A stretch of 64,000 nucleotides of DNA from Bradysia coprophila. Taxonomy: Eukaryota > Arthropoda > Insecta > Diptera > Sciaridae. Both the position numbers and the translations under genes were made by a program. The notes below the pieces were generated by a model. That model saw only the letters and a list, made by a program, of their open reading frames with translations. It did not search any database and was not told the DNA's origin. Below are positions 11,067 to 24,806 of the stretch, piece by piece. The stretch spans positions 4,537,739 to 4,601,738 of the forward strand of contig NC_050735.1 of NCBI RefSeq assembly GCF_014529535.1, written 5' to 3'. Every line of letters begins with the position of its first letter. The stretch's first letter is position 1.

Positions 11067-11567
11067 CTTTTTTCATTTTAGTGGAATTAAATTTGTAAGT
11101 AATTTAAACTATCATTGAGAAAACACGAGTAGATTCAACGATTGACCTTTTCACAAGCTCTTTTGCGTCGATTAACAATAGCTTGCCAAAAGTACAGCAA
11201 CCTATTCAATCTAATTTCGGAGCATGACTCAGGTTCCAATTTTATATTCCTACTCCTTAAATTAGGATCTTACCTGTTTCAAATTTAAATATTGTCGAAT
11301 ATCTTCTCTATGTTTAAGAAAGCACATAGAGGTAGACTACCTAGAGAGAAATCATTACGAACTGTATGAGAGAAAATTTGGTGTTTTTATGGCTAATCAG
11401 TAGAGCTCATACGTTTTTTAGTGAGTACTGTGTATGAATAATTGATGTGTATAAATGTCTAACTACAGTAGGTGAAATAGATTCGAATATATCCAATCAT
11501 CAATTAGATCGCAGCAAGATAGGTTCTCCTCTACAGTGCGAGAAAATAACGAAATAAAAGTTTTTCG
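11067..11567. other. Intergenic, no recognised feature
   Basis: AT-rich, with no open frame of note. Confidence 0.45.
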
Positions 11568-11770
11568 ACATGTTATTAACATGTTAAAGACCATATTATC
11601 AGGTCTATTACTTCCAACGATCAAAATATTTTTAATCTGTTGATTTCAAATCTTGTACTTCAATTCTTTTAACATGCATTTCACTATGACCATATAACCC
11701 AGAGCTGGTCATTATTTTTGTTTTCATTATGCCTATTGTATGAATAGTATCTATGTGATAGGTTAATTAA
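11568..11770. repeat. Dispersed repeat (family E), copy 1
   Basis: About 200 bp matching 40990-41195 in the same orientation, including GGTCTATTACTTCCA, GATTTCAAATCTTGTACTTC and CCCAGAGCT-GTCATTATTTT. Non-coding. It lies just upstream of the first gustatory receptor. Confidence 0.8.
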
Positions 11771-11946
11771 TTAAAGTTGTTCGCGCGTGATAATACGTTA
11801 TTGTTCCGTTCCATACACTTGTATTTGCAACTTCTCATTATAACGTATAACGTATTTCTCATGTGGCACCCTGTTGACTGAGTGACATACCATTATTGTC
11901 ATATTTCTTGGAAGTTTATTCATAGTTTAACGCGCACTTCAACATT

Positions 11947-13275
11947 ATGTTTCAAGACGCGTTCCTCAAAATTGTTTGTAAAATTTATTTAGTCTGTTTG
12001 AAGTTAATTGGTCTTTGGCCATTTTTGTATGATTCTAGAAATAAGTCCTTTTCTATCAACTTATTTTATGCAGTCATACCGTTTCTGTTGGTGCCATTTT
12101 ACACCATTATTAGTGTACGCAATTTTTCTTTCCTCCTCGATGAAGTGAAAATCGTTTTTCGTAACATTGTGCTGCGAATGGTGTCAAACGCTTTTTTAGT
12201 CTCCAATCTCATTTTCTCGATTTTCATTTATGGCACACAGTTAAGTCAGTATGGTAGAATAAAGAAATTGTTTCATAAGTTCAGAAAGCTAACTACAAGT
12301 TTCGATCGATGGCTACCAATGGACGAAGTGAATTACCTGCCTCAACTAGTCAAATTTACGCTTCGCGTGCTCTTCTTCACAATAGTGTACGAGTTGTATC
12401 ATATGTCTAGTATGTCATTTATTGCCCCTAATAAATTCGGCGTTTGTACATTGCTTGCATTTGTGTTACCGAATTTTATTGTCAAATGTTATCCAGACCT
12501 ATTTTATGGAGGTATGTTAGTAGGACATTTTTATTTCCATCAAATGAACAAAGAAATTCGGATCATCCTGAATGCCGTTATTGAATTGAAAAGTTCCGGG
12601 AGTGAAAATGGAATGAGAAATTTAAGCCAAAAGCTGGAAAACGTAACCGTCCATTACTTCCAGTTAATTGAAATTGTCAGAGAATTCAATTCGTTTACAT
12701 CGCTCCGTGTACTTCTATGGCTTTTCATTTTGTTGCTGAATTTCGTGGTTCACTTTTACATGCAGTACGCATTTCTGTGGGCATTATTTCGACATGGACA
12801 GAGAATTAATGTTGTCATTTCCATAATCGGATTCATCTACACTTTTTTCCAATTATTTGAATTTTGGCTTACAACATCAATCTGTTCCAAACTGTCCAAC
12901 GAAATAAACCGAACTGAAATAATGTTAAGCTCAATGTACCTTCATCTTTGCCATACTGATCACGTTCCATTCAAAGAAAAAGTAAGAAGAAATTTCAGAT
13001 GAAGTAAACATATTCCGATTGTCATAATTTAATTATACATACTACCGCAGGTGTTCATGACTGCCAATCGTATCAAACATGAGAATCTGGAAATCACTGG
13101 CTCAAAATTATTTGTCATTGATTCGCGTTTAATTTTCTCGGTAATTCGAATGGTAACTTTGGATGGCCTTCGCCTCAAATAAATTTTGTTTCTTTTACTT
13201 TTCCAGATTATTAGCAGTACCTTCTCATACTTAGTGATACTCATACAGTTTGAATTGTCCAACATAAACATGTGA
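11947..13275 (+). CDS. Gustatory receptor, tandem paralogue 1
   Basis: Insect gustatory receptor (7tm_7 family), a seven-pass ligand-gated channel of chemosensory neurons. The ligand is unknown. Three coding exons: 11947-12981, 13051-13140 and 13207-13275. The introns of 69 and 66 bp are phase 0 (GTAAGA to CCGCAG, GTAATT to TTCCAG). The spliced product is 397 residues. The N-terminus has the KLIGLWPF motif, several hydrophobic segments follow, and the last exon gives TFSYLVILIQF, the family's TYhhhhhQF signature with F for Y. Read without splicing the frame stops at a TGA at 13000-13002, but that codon lies in intron 1; the paralogue has GGA there. The gene therefore looks intact rather than dead. 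Phase-0 introns near the 3' end are typical of insect Gr genes. Confidence 0.92.
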
Positions 13276-14208
13276 AAATATATTGCAAAAGTTTAATTGT
13301 ACTTGTGTTTCCTTCGAGAGGTAAATACTTCTGGAAATAATTGAAATAAACAAAAAAAAAATTATTCGAAGTGCGACGCTCCTCGGGGTTTTTTTTAAGA
13401 TTCCTTTAACATTCTTTTTCTCAACGACGCCCTATGCCCTATATCCAATATCAGACGAACAGGGCAGATTTATTTATCATACGAAACGAAAGGCCGTATT
13501 TTCATCTAATCGAAACCATCTCTTTTGCTTCATTAGTTCTAAAAGGGCACGATGTACAATATAAAACCACATTATCCAGAGCTTGACTGCAATCGATATA
13601 CCTACTAATTGATTAATTCAATGTTCTCTCTATTAATTATTCACCATTGCATGACTTCATTCAAGTGACGCACTTAATTAACATTCGAAGCTTTTAGTAA
13701 GGGACTTCGTTGTGTACTCTTCTTCAATGAAACGAACAGAACGGAAACACATTTCTTCACATTGCATCGTTGTCGGAGAGACTACAATTTTTGGCTGGTA
13801 CGTTGACTGAAAACTGGAAATTACTCCAACAAGTAATAGTACTTGCTGGGACATTTTTTGTTGAGACGTGTGTGAAGGTTGTTTTTTTTTGTCTGGTGAG
13901 AGAATGTGACGTTTTTGGTCCGCCTGAATGAAAAATTGATTTGGGCGAGACGGTAATGAGTTGTTTTCTGGCCATAAGACAACAAAATATCCTTCATAAT
14001 GTCAATCCGACCCGTTTTATTCAATTTTACATAAGAATCTACACAAAAGGTAATTTCCTTGAGTAAACTTTGTTGGATAATCCAACTTGGATTTAATACG
14101 GGAAATGGTTTGTATGTAACACCCTGTTGTTAGATGAAAACCAAATTATCGTAAAATATTTTTTGGGGAATTAGTCGTATTTTAGTTATCATCCTTTCGA
14201 ACATTATA
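13276..14208. other. Spacer between the two gustatory receptors
   Basis: No gene is supported. Minus-strand frames at 13757-14024 overlap each other and lack any domain. It presumably holds the promoter of the second receptor. Confidence 0.5.
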
Positions 14209-15522
14209 ATGTTTCAAAAAGCGTTCCTCAAAATTGTTTGTAAAATTTATTTAGTTTGTCTGAAGTTAATTGGCCTCTGGCCATTTTCGTACGATTCTGC
14301 AACTAACTCATTTTCCTTCAATCTATTTTACGCAGTCATACCGTTTGCATTAGTGCCATATTATACCATTATCAGTGTGCGCGATTTTTCTTTTCTCCTC
14401 GATGAAGTGAAAATCCTTTTCCGGAACATTGTGCTGAAAATGGTCTCTACCGCTTTCATAGTCTTCAATCTCATTTTTTCAATTTACGTCCATGGTACAC
14501 AGTTCCGTCAGTTTGGAAGGATAAAGAAACTGTTTCATAAGTTCCGAAAGCTAACTGCAAATTTTGATCGATGGCTACCAATGGATGAAGTGAATTACTT
14601 ACCTCAATTGGCCAAATTTACTCTACGAACGTTCTTCTTTTCAATAGTGTACGAATCGTATCACCTCTTTAGCGTGTCATTTGTTGCTCCTAATAAATTT
14701 AGCATATGTTCAATACTTGCATTCGTGTTACCGAATTTTATCGTCAAATTTTATCCGGACATTTTTTACGGTGGCATGTTGGTGGCACATTTTTATTTCC
14801 ATCAAATGAACAAAGAAGTTAAACTCATCCTTAACACGGCTATTGAACAGAAAAGCTCCTGGCAAGAAAATATGAATGTAATCACAGCGTTAAGTGAAAA
14901 ACTGGAAAATGTGGCCGTTCATTACTTTCAGCTAATTGAAATTGTAAAGGAATTCAATTCGATCACATCATTCCGCGTACTTCTGTGGCTTTTCATTTTG
15001 TTGCTGAATTTCGTAGTCCATTTATTTATGCAGTACGTTTTTGTCGGGGTGTCACTACAGCATGGACAGAAAATAAACGTTGCTATTTCAATAACCGGAC
15101 TGATCGATACTATGTTACAATTATTTGAATTTTGGCTTACAACGTCAATCTGTTCGAGATTGTCGAACGAAATAAGCCAAACGGAAATAATGTTAAGCTC
15201 AATGTACCTCCATCTACGCCATAGTGATCATGTTCAATTCAAAGAGAAAGTAAGAAGAAATTTCAGAGGAAGTAAACATTTTCCGTTGATCAATTTCATT
15301 ATACTACCGCAGATGTTCATGATTGCCAATCGTATCAAACACGAGAATCTGGAAATCACTGGCTCTAAATTATTTGTCATTGATTCGCGTTTAATTTTCG
15401 CGGTAAATCCATTGGTAACATTAGATGGCGTTCGTATCAAAAAAAATTGGTTTCTTTTACTTTTTCAGATTATTAGCAGTACCTTTTCGTACTTGATGAT
15501 ACTGATACAATTTGAGTTGTAA
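14209..15522 (+). CDS. Gustatory receptor, tandem paralogue 2
   Basis: Tandem duplicate of the receptor at 11947-13275, about four fifths identical by eye, with identical exon structure: 14209-15249, 15313-15402 and 15469-15522. The introns are 63 bp (GTAAGA to CCGCAG) and 66 bp (GTAAAT to TTTTTCAG), phase 0. The spliced product is 394 residues. Both introns happen to be open and a multiple of three here, so a 437-residue read-through model is possible. I reject it because the receptor signature IISSTFSYLMILIQF follows directly on FVIDSRLIFA only after splicing, as in the family and the paralogue. The N-terminal KLIGLWPFSYD and the hydrophobic segments agree with a seven-pass receptor. Ligand unknown. 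Confidence 0.92.
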   Translation: MFQKAFLKIVCKIYLVCLKLIGLWPFSYDSATNSFSFNLFYAVIPFALVPYYTIISVRDFSFLLDEVKILFRNIVLKMVSTAFIVFNLIFSIYVHGTQFRQFGRIKKLFHKFRKLTANFDRWLPMDEVNYLPQLAKFTLRTFFFSIVYESYHLFSVSFVAPNKFSICSILAFVLPNFIVKFYPDIFYGGMLVAHFYFHQMNKEVKLILNTAIEQKSSWQENMNVITALSEKLENVAVHYFQLIEIVKEFNSITSFRVLLWLFILLLNFVVHLFMQYVFVGVSLQHGQKINVAISITGLIDTMLQLFEFWLTTSICSRLSNEISQTEIMLSSMYLHLRHSDHVQFKEKVRRNFRGSKHFPLINFIILPQMFMIANRIKHENLEITGSKLFVIDSRLIFAVNPLVTLDGVRIKKNWFLLLFQIISSTFSYLMILIQFEL

Positions 15523-15704
15523 AATGTGAGTGTGAACATATTTAACAAGGAAATAAATTTGAAAAAAAAATTGTACGATTTTTGGATAGTAACGAGAGCT
15601 CATTAGGCATAACATAAAGGTCCAAGTCGGTCTAGAGAAACCTTTTTTATTTGCAAAGAAATACCAGGTTTTTTAGAAGAACAATATGCTCCAGTCAAGA
15701 ACAT

Positions 15705-15915
15705 CGATGTGTCAAGAATTACATTCTTGTGTCGAGAACGACATCGTTGTGTGTTGTATTGATAACAACATTGTTGTATTGATAACAACATTGTTGTATT
15801 GATAACATCATTGTTGTGTCGAGAACGACATTGTTGTGTCGAGAACGACATTGTTGTGTCGAGAACGACATTGTTGTGTCGAGAACGACATTGTTGTGTC
15901 GAGAACGACATTGTT
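15705..15915. repeat. 21-bp minisatellite
   Basis: About ten units of 21 bp, consensus near TTGTTGTGTCGAGAACGACA plus one base. At least three central units are a variant with TATTGATAACAAC. Each main unit contains the dyad TGTCG-AGAA-CGACA. Because 21 is a multiple of three, long repetitive frames run through on the minus strand. They are artefacts of the repeat. Confidence 0.9.
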
Positions 15916-16404
15916 TTACTAATAACAAACTAACGCTGATGATCACTGTTTCCTGCAGACTATGTACTCGTATTCACCCACAGATTCACTACTAAAGCTA
16001 ATGCATTCAAGAAATGCTTTAAGAACCCGAACGTGAGAATAAAAGTGCAAAAAAGTTAGACCGTTAGCCGAATTTGAATTATTGCACCGTCGCTCCCAAG
16101 TACATTGTGGTCTGTCTTTTTTCTGTCTTTTTAAGAATACTTATCGGTGCACTTTAGGTAATACCTCTATGTGGACTCTGAGTCCTTAACACAAAAACCA
16201 ACATTTATTCGAAATATTTTTTTAAAAATTCAATCAACGATGTAAATGCATTCAAAATACCTTTTTCTTCTACAAAATAATAACGGCATAACCTGGTTAC
16301 TGCCTCTCGGATAAATATTGTCAAACAAAAACGAATAACTTTCTAGCCTCTTACACAAACAATTCTATGCTGGAAACGTTTGGCGTTCTTCTTCCCGTTC
16401 CAAT
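15916..16404. other. 3' flank of the aspartate aminotransferase gene
   Basis: Likely holds the 3' untranslated region of the minus-strand gene. No other feature was recognised. Confidence 0.45.
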
Positions 16405-19185
<2,781 letters not shown>

Positions 19186-19325
19186 TTTCACGAAAAAAAA
19201 GGTTCAAAAATAAATTATTTTTTGTTATCACCACGAACACTTGCCGCTTAATGAATGAAATTCACAAATATTTTTTGGCACAACATATGTGTACCATATA
19301 CCATATGTATGTACAGCTGCCGTAT

Positions 19326-19334
19326 CTTTTTATA
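19326..19334 (-). promoter_or_regulatory. Candidate TATA box of Got1
   Basis: The minus strand reads TATAAAAAG, about 140 bp upstream of the Got1 start codon. This is a strong TATA match at a plausible distance if the 5' untranslated leader is about 110 bp. Confidence 0.5.
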
Positions 19335-20194
19335 GCGTGAACGACGTGAACGGCAACCACCTATGTCAGATTGAGCCGAGAACGACATAAATTTTTGTAG
19401 ATAAATTCAAAAAATGTTTTGTCTAACATTTTTCTTCTCCAATTTATCGAAATAGATTGAGGAGATGTAGTGTGATGAATAACCTTTTACTTTAGCGGTT
19501 CAGTTTTGAGTTTTTTTTTTTGTACATTCTTAGATGGTTTTACGATGGTTTTATCTATGGACGCAGGGCCTATTTTAAGGGAATTAAATCCCCGAAAATT
19601 GAGTAATTTTCCGTCAAGTTACATCTGTTTCTCTAAAATAGCAGAAGATCGGCCTTTTTAGTTGTTATTTATGTCTTTCTACGTAAGACGTAATTTTTAA
19701 ATTATTAAATCTATCTTTCTGCTGGAACCTGCCGAATTTTGCGGCTCTCAAATCCTAATAGTTAGAATAAAAATAGACTCGGACTGATCTGATTTTTTGT
19801 ATGAACGGAGCGGCCTCTTATACGTTTACTTCTTTTACAATCCCGAATGGTTTTATGGCCAGTTCAGCACTGGATGAAAAAACTTGTGAAAAATTGACTG
19901 TAGGGAATGTAAAAAGACAGTGGGTCTAAATGATCATATTTAGGTTGGGGATAGTCTTTGCTTCTAACTCTAAATTCTTATTACAAAGACACCATCATGG
20001 TTTTAATGTAGAAAAAATTGATTTGAAGAATGTCTCGGCCAAAAATGTATTACTCACTCAGTTGTATGTGTCTTTGATTGCAAACAGTTCTTGAGTGTGG
20101 TGGAGAGAGCAAGGACTCTACTTTAGATTTTTTATTTGTTTTTTATCATCGGTAGGCCAGTTAATTTTTAAATGATATTTCTTAGTAGCCAATG
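19335..20194. other. Intergenic, no recognised gene
   Basis: AT-rich with no open frame of note. TATGTCAGATTGAGC near 19363 recurs inverted near 39769, too short to define a family. Confidence 0.45.
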
Positions 20195-20310
20195 AAATAG
20201 ATTAAGATTGGCTCACCTAGTATGTGTATATAACGTAGATGGAAGCACGGGGGTGCTGAACCGTGGTGATCCGCTTGTCAAACGGACAGTACATAAACAA
20301 AATTCATCAC
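20195..20310. repeat. Internal-deletion derivative of the repeat at 41950-42250
   Basis: Joins two pieces of the longer inverted copy. One piece is TTGGCTCACCTAGT through GGAAGCACGGGG. The other is GCTGAACCGTGGTGATC through CGGACAGTACATAAAC. In the long copy these ends are about 200 bp apart. Non-coding. Confidence 0.75.
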
Positions 20311-20399
20311 TTATTGAGTAATTTTCCGAAATTTAATACCATTAAAATAGGCTCTGCTCTACACAGATTAAAAATCAAGGCTACAATCTACCCTCTCAA

Positions 20400-21130
20400 G
20401 TATGGTTTAATGACCACAAGGTTCTAAATTTGGGGAGGTCGCGCAGATTATATAGGCGGATGGCACCAAAGTATATAAACACTGAATATAATATAATATA
20501 ATGCAAATGCACAATTATGCAGAGATCCCTACTGCCAGGTGAGTTTGGTTCGTTATGTTGCACACATACTGAATTCGTTTGCGTCAAATTGCAACTAGTG
20601 TGGTGAGTGAATTCAACTTCATACAAACGTAGCAGATGCAACAGCATTAATCACAAAAACCAATGAAAGTACAAATCAGGTAGGGTCTGTCCATACAAAC
20701 CGGAGGAAATAGCGATTTCATATAAAAAAACTCATCTTTCAATGATTTTCACTGAGAGGTGAGTTTGTTTACATGAAATCGCTATTTCCTCCGCTTCATA
20801 CAAATTTTGACCATATCTATAAGAGTTGACAAAAACAAACGAATTCAATATGTGTGCAACATAACGAAACTAAATTCACCTGAAACTTATTTGTGCGTAA
20901 TTGAGCACCAATACACCAAGGTATATAGACACTGAACGTAGTGCAAATGCGTAGTTTCGCACCAAGGCTGTAAACTTTGGGGAGGTTACAGAATCTGTAT
21001 CTGTATCTGCATGACCTCCCCAAAGTTTACAACCTTGGTTTCGCACGGATTCCTACTTTCAGGTGAGTTTCGTTTCGTTATGTTGCACACATATCGAGAT
21101 CGTTTGCGTCAAGTTGCATCTAGTGGTGAG
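20400..21130. repeat. Cluster of inverted and direct repeats upstream of Serinc
   Basis: A block of about 80-100 bp containing TTCGTTATGTTGCACACATA occurs three times: forward at about 20528, inverted at about 20840 and forward at about 21061. Two hairpins are embedded. One at 20701-20793 has arms starting CGGAGGAAATAGCGATTTCAT and a loop of about 30 bp. The other at 20961-21039 has arms ACCAAGG-TGTAAACTTTGGG and complement around a TCTGTA repeat. No gene. Confidence 0.8.
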
Positions 21131-21493
21131 GTGAATCAAGGTTCTGAAAGAACAGGTTAAGACAACTCTGAGTTGATCACGAGAAAAATGATCATGTTGT
21201 CGTGTGATTATTGACAGGAAATTCGCCCGGATCTCGCACATTCAAATGACTAATCCTACAGTTAATGTTTTTGTACACGAATTTCAGATCTATTACATGG
21301 ATTCGTACTAGATGGTTGAATCTGTCATTATTTCGCCACTTTGTGTATGAGTGCATATGTCTGTCTGTTCTTCATTTGTAAACATCTCTGTCAGACTTGA
21401 AAAAATTTTGTTACAAAAACTGCAGCAGAAATAGTGAAATTAGTTGTTTAAGATCTTCATCTTTTCCAAAGTAAATTAAAACTATCAAACGAT

Positions 21494-24400
21494 ATGGGAG
21501 CCGTCCTGGGCCTTTGTTCAGCTGCACAGGTAAACCATCAATCGACAATAAAAATCGATTTTCTTTTTGTCTGTTTTTCAAGTGAAATGACGCATTGCTT
21601 TCAAGCATATATACGAAAGTGCTATTGATTCACTCAATAACAAAGACATTTTTCCGTCTGCAATTTTTTTTCTTCTTTAGTTGGCCTGCTGTTGCACTGG
21701 AACTGCATGCTCGTTGTGCTGTTCAGCTTGTCCATCATGCAAAAATTCAACATCTACGCGTCTCATGTACGCTGTCATGTTACTTTTCGGAGCAATTGCT
21801 TCGGCAATTACATTAGCTCCAGGTTTACAAGAATGGTTAAAAGGTGTACCCTTCTGTAAAGACTCAACGGCAACGGCGAGCGCACTGATCTCTGACTCAT
21901 ACACTGCTGATTGTACTCAAGCTGTTGGGTAAATTTGATAACATTTGAACTCGTACAACAACAGTTTGTTGATTGATTGTCCATTCAGATATATGGCCGT
22001 TTATCGTATATGCTTTGCGTTGGTCTGTTTCTTTACACTGATGGCGGTAATTACCATCGGTGCAAGCTCGTCCAAAGATCCTCGAGCAGCGATACAGAAT
22101 GGATTTTGGGCAATAAAGTATTTTATTGTGATTGGAATCACCATAGCAGCATTCTTTATACCGAAGGGTAGTTTCGGGACGGCCTGGATGTGGGTTGGAT
22201 TGATCGGTAAATTTAATTTGTTCCACTCGATATGGCAGTTAGACAGGCTTACCGACTCAATATTGTCTTTTCGAAGGTGGTCTCCTGTTTATATTGGTAC
22301 AATTGGTGCTGCTAATTGATTTCGCTCACAATTGGTCCGATGCTTGGATAGATAATTACCGAGAAACCGAATCAAGAGGATGGTTCTGCGCCCTATTATC
22401 AGCAACTGGTATTCAGTACATTCTGGCGATTGCTGGAGTCGTCCTCTTGTTCATCAATTTCACTCGGGTAAAATCAACCTAAACAGTTCCGCCATTACTC
22501 ACCCACCTAACAATGTCACGTGATTTTACAGGGCGACGAAACGACCAGCTGTGGCCTGCCAAAATTCTTCATCTCAATCAATTTGATCCTCTGCGTCATC
22601 GTCAGCATTATATCGATTTTGCCGAAAGTTCAAGAAGCGTTGCCAAATTCCGGTCTGCTGCAAAGTGCTGTTGTCTCTTTGTACACCATCTATTTGACGT
22701 GGTCCGCTGCGGCAAACAATCCGAATCGAGCGTGTAATCCGGGATTTATAAGCATCATCGATGGACACAAAGAAAATAAGGTGGGCAGAGCGTTGCGGCA
22801 ATTAAGAATTATTTCGTTTCGTTTACATTGCAATTCCGAATTTAGGCCGTTTTTGATACGTCCAGTATCGTCGGTTTGGTGGTTTGGATTCTGTGCATTC
22901 TGTACAGTTCGTTGAGATCGGCATCGCGAGTCGCTGGAATACCAGATGTTGAGAAACAAGGTACGGATACCAACAATATGTTGCCATTTTTTTGTGATGT
23001 TTTTTTTTTGTATACATTCCCGATCCACTGGTTGAACAGGTTCTTATATGTTTTTGGTTAAAAATTTCGTTTTGTCGTAGCATGTGTGTAGAGTAAAGCT
23101 AACGGTCCACCAATTTGGTTATTTTCTGAGTGTATTGTGGTAGTGGGAATTTGATGACTTCGTAACTAAACTCTTACAGGTGTGAAACAGCCTCAAATTC
23201 ATTTTTCAATGTTTTCGACAAAATGGTGATACTCCTCTACCCAAGGTCCAGAATTAGTGACTTTTTTCATTTTTCCATGAATGAAGAGCAATGAAAGGCT
23301 TTTTACACATTTTGTCATGCAACGCCCGAACCCGAAGGGATTTTTTGAGCCAGTCTGGCACGGCTTTACTAGAAAATTTTATACAAAAGAGGAAATGTCT
23401 ACATGCCATGGCATGCCATATGCATCGAAAACCGTACTTTTCATGTTTCAAGCACTACTTTCGACGGCCGCAGCATGTAAAACATATTACATAACTCGGT
23501 ATAAAAATGAAAAGTCTGGTTTTCCTGTGTTTAATGACCTTGGCTACGCCTCGGATCAAAAAAATTCACACGAAAGCTCTACTTTTCATCGTTTTATGGC
23601 CTAGTCATGAAAAATACTATTAGTTCAGTAAAAAACTCAAGAAAATGGTGTCACATGACGTTTGAGTAGTCAGTGACCCCTCGCATGGTGTGGATTCAGT
23701 ATGTCTAAGGGGTTGTACATTATCAAGAACTCGTACATGACAAAGTTAATTGAATCAATTCAAATAAAGATCCTCGAACATAGAGCAACACTGCTACTAA
23801 CCATCCATAAGAAAGCTTTGAAGATTCATGAATGCATCATGCATCTCAGTTTAACGCTTTGTCCAGTGCTATTCATTACTAATGAACCTTTTGTCATCGA
23901 CCAGTTGCCAATTGAAAAATCAAGTAGATTCTTCACGTCTTCACTCCAGGGCCTATTTTTTCAGAATTTTACTTCTGAAAATTCCTATAAAACCTGGAAA
24001 AGTTCAGAAAAATTCCAACCAAATATGTTCAGAACTTTTTCGGAATTTTCAGAATTAAAATTCCCAAAAATAAGGCCTGCTCTTCATTCATTTTTAATGT
24101 TTGTACGTCCCAAGTTGTTGTTGTTGCATTATTGACTATTCACGAAAGTTCCGACTGATTTTGAGTCTGAATGTTTATAACAGTTGCATGCTTCCATTAC
24201 CTTTAACCCAATCTCTTATCATTGCCCTGCTGACATCAACATAATTCCGATCACTGTTTTACCATCGATAGATTTTAGAGTAAAAATGTAGAAACTTGTG
24301 TGAGTTAGTTAGACTCCTTCTGATTCTCGTATTCGTCTACCACTAACAACAAAATGGGAAATGTGTTCGAAAACTCGATTTTGTTCTTTTTCTGTTTTTG

Positions 24401-24806
24401 CTCAATCTATTCAGTCTTAACAGACAATGAGGAATCGAAGCCAGTATCTACGGACGACGGTCACAAAGTATGGGACAACGAAGAAAATGGCGTCGCATAT
24501 TCATGGTCAATGTTCCATGTTGTGTTCATCACTGCCACTCTGTACGTTATGATGACCCTGACCAATTGGTATCAGTGAGTATTAATCCACTTTTTGTTGT
24601 TTGGCTTCTATCGATCCGATTGCTAAAGAACTTTTTTTTTGTCTTGTTCCTGGTGCAGACCGAATTCTACACTCGAAACATTGAATGCAAATGCAGCCTC
24701 TATGTGGGTCAAAATTGTGTCCAGCTGGTTGTGTTTGGCGTTGTACACGTGGAGTTTGATCGCTCCGATTGTTCTTCCCGATCGAGAGTTTGGAAGTAGT
24801 TTTTAA
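21494..24806 (+). CDS. Serinc: Serine incorporator (Serinc/TMS1 family) membrane protein
   Basis: Multipass membrane protein of the Serinc family, linked to serine-derived lipid synthesis and reported to have lipid scramblase activity. Eight coding exons: 21494-21529, 21681-21928, 21989-22206, 22277-22467, 22532-22780, 22846-22960, 24415-24574 and 24659-24806. All GT-AG sites are phase-compatible, giving 454 residues. The start [12 protein letters not shown] matches the family's MGAVLG opening. Conserved blocks are a Cys-rich [76 protein letters not shown] and the C-terminal [22 protein letters not shown]. Ten or so hydrophobic segments are visible. Introns are short except intron 6 (22961-24414), which has been enlarged by a dispersed repeat. 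Confidence 0.96.
23393..23625. repeat. Dispersed double-hairpin repeat (family D), copy 2, in Serinc intron 6
   Basis: Inverted, diverged copy of the repeat at 10850-11066. Shared stretches include ATGCATCGAAAACCG, ACTTTTCATGTTTCAAGCA, GCAGCATGTAAAAC and CTTGGCTACGCCTCGGATCA. Flanking bases from about 23281 may belong to the same insertion, but its limits are unclear. Confidence 0.7.

Noticed and set aside
12982-13002. Gustatory receptor 1 as a pseudogene truncated by TGA
   Set aside because: The stop falls in a 69-bp GT-AG intron that is conserved in the paralogue. Splicing restores the family C-terminus.
15250-15468. A 437-residue read-through model for gustatory receptor 2
   Set aside because: It includes two in-frame introns with good splice sites. 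The family signature is contiguous only after splicing.
15603-15946. Repetitive 75- to 102-codon frames as a repeat protein
   Set aside because: They arise because the minisatellite unit is 21 bp and stop-free. No start context, signal or flanking exon supports translation.
21897-22226. 109-codon minus-strand frame
   Set aside because: Antisense to Serinc exon 3, which is strongly supported.
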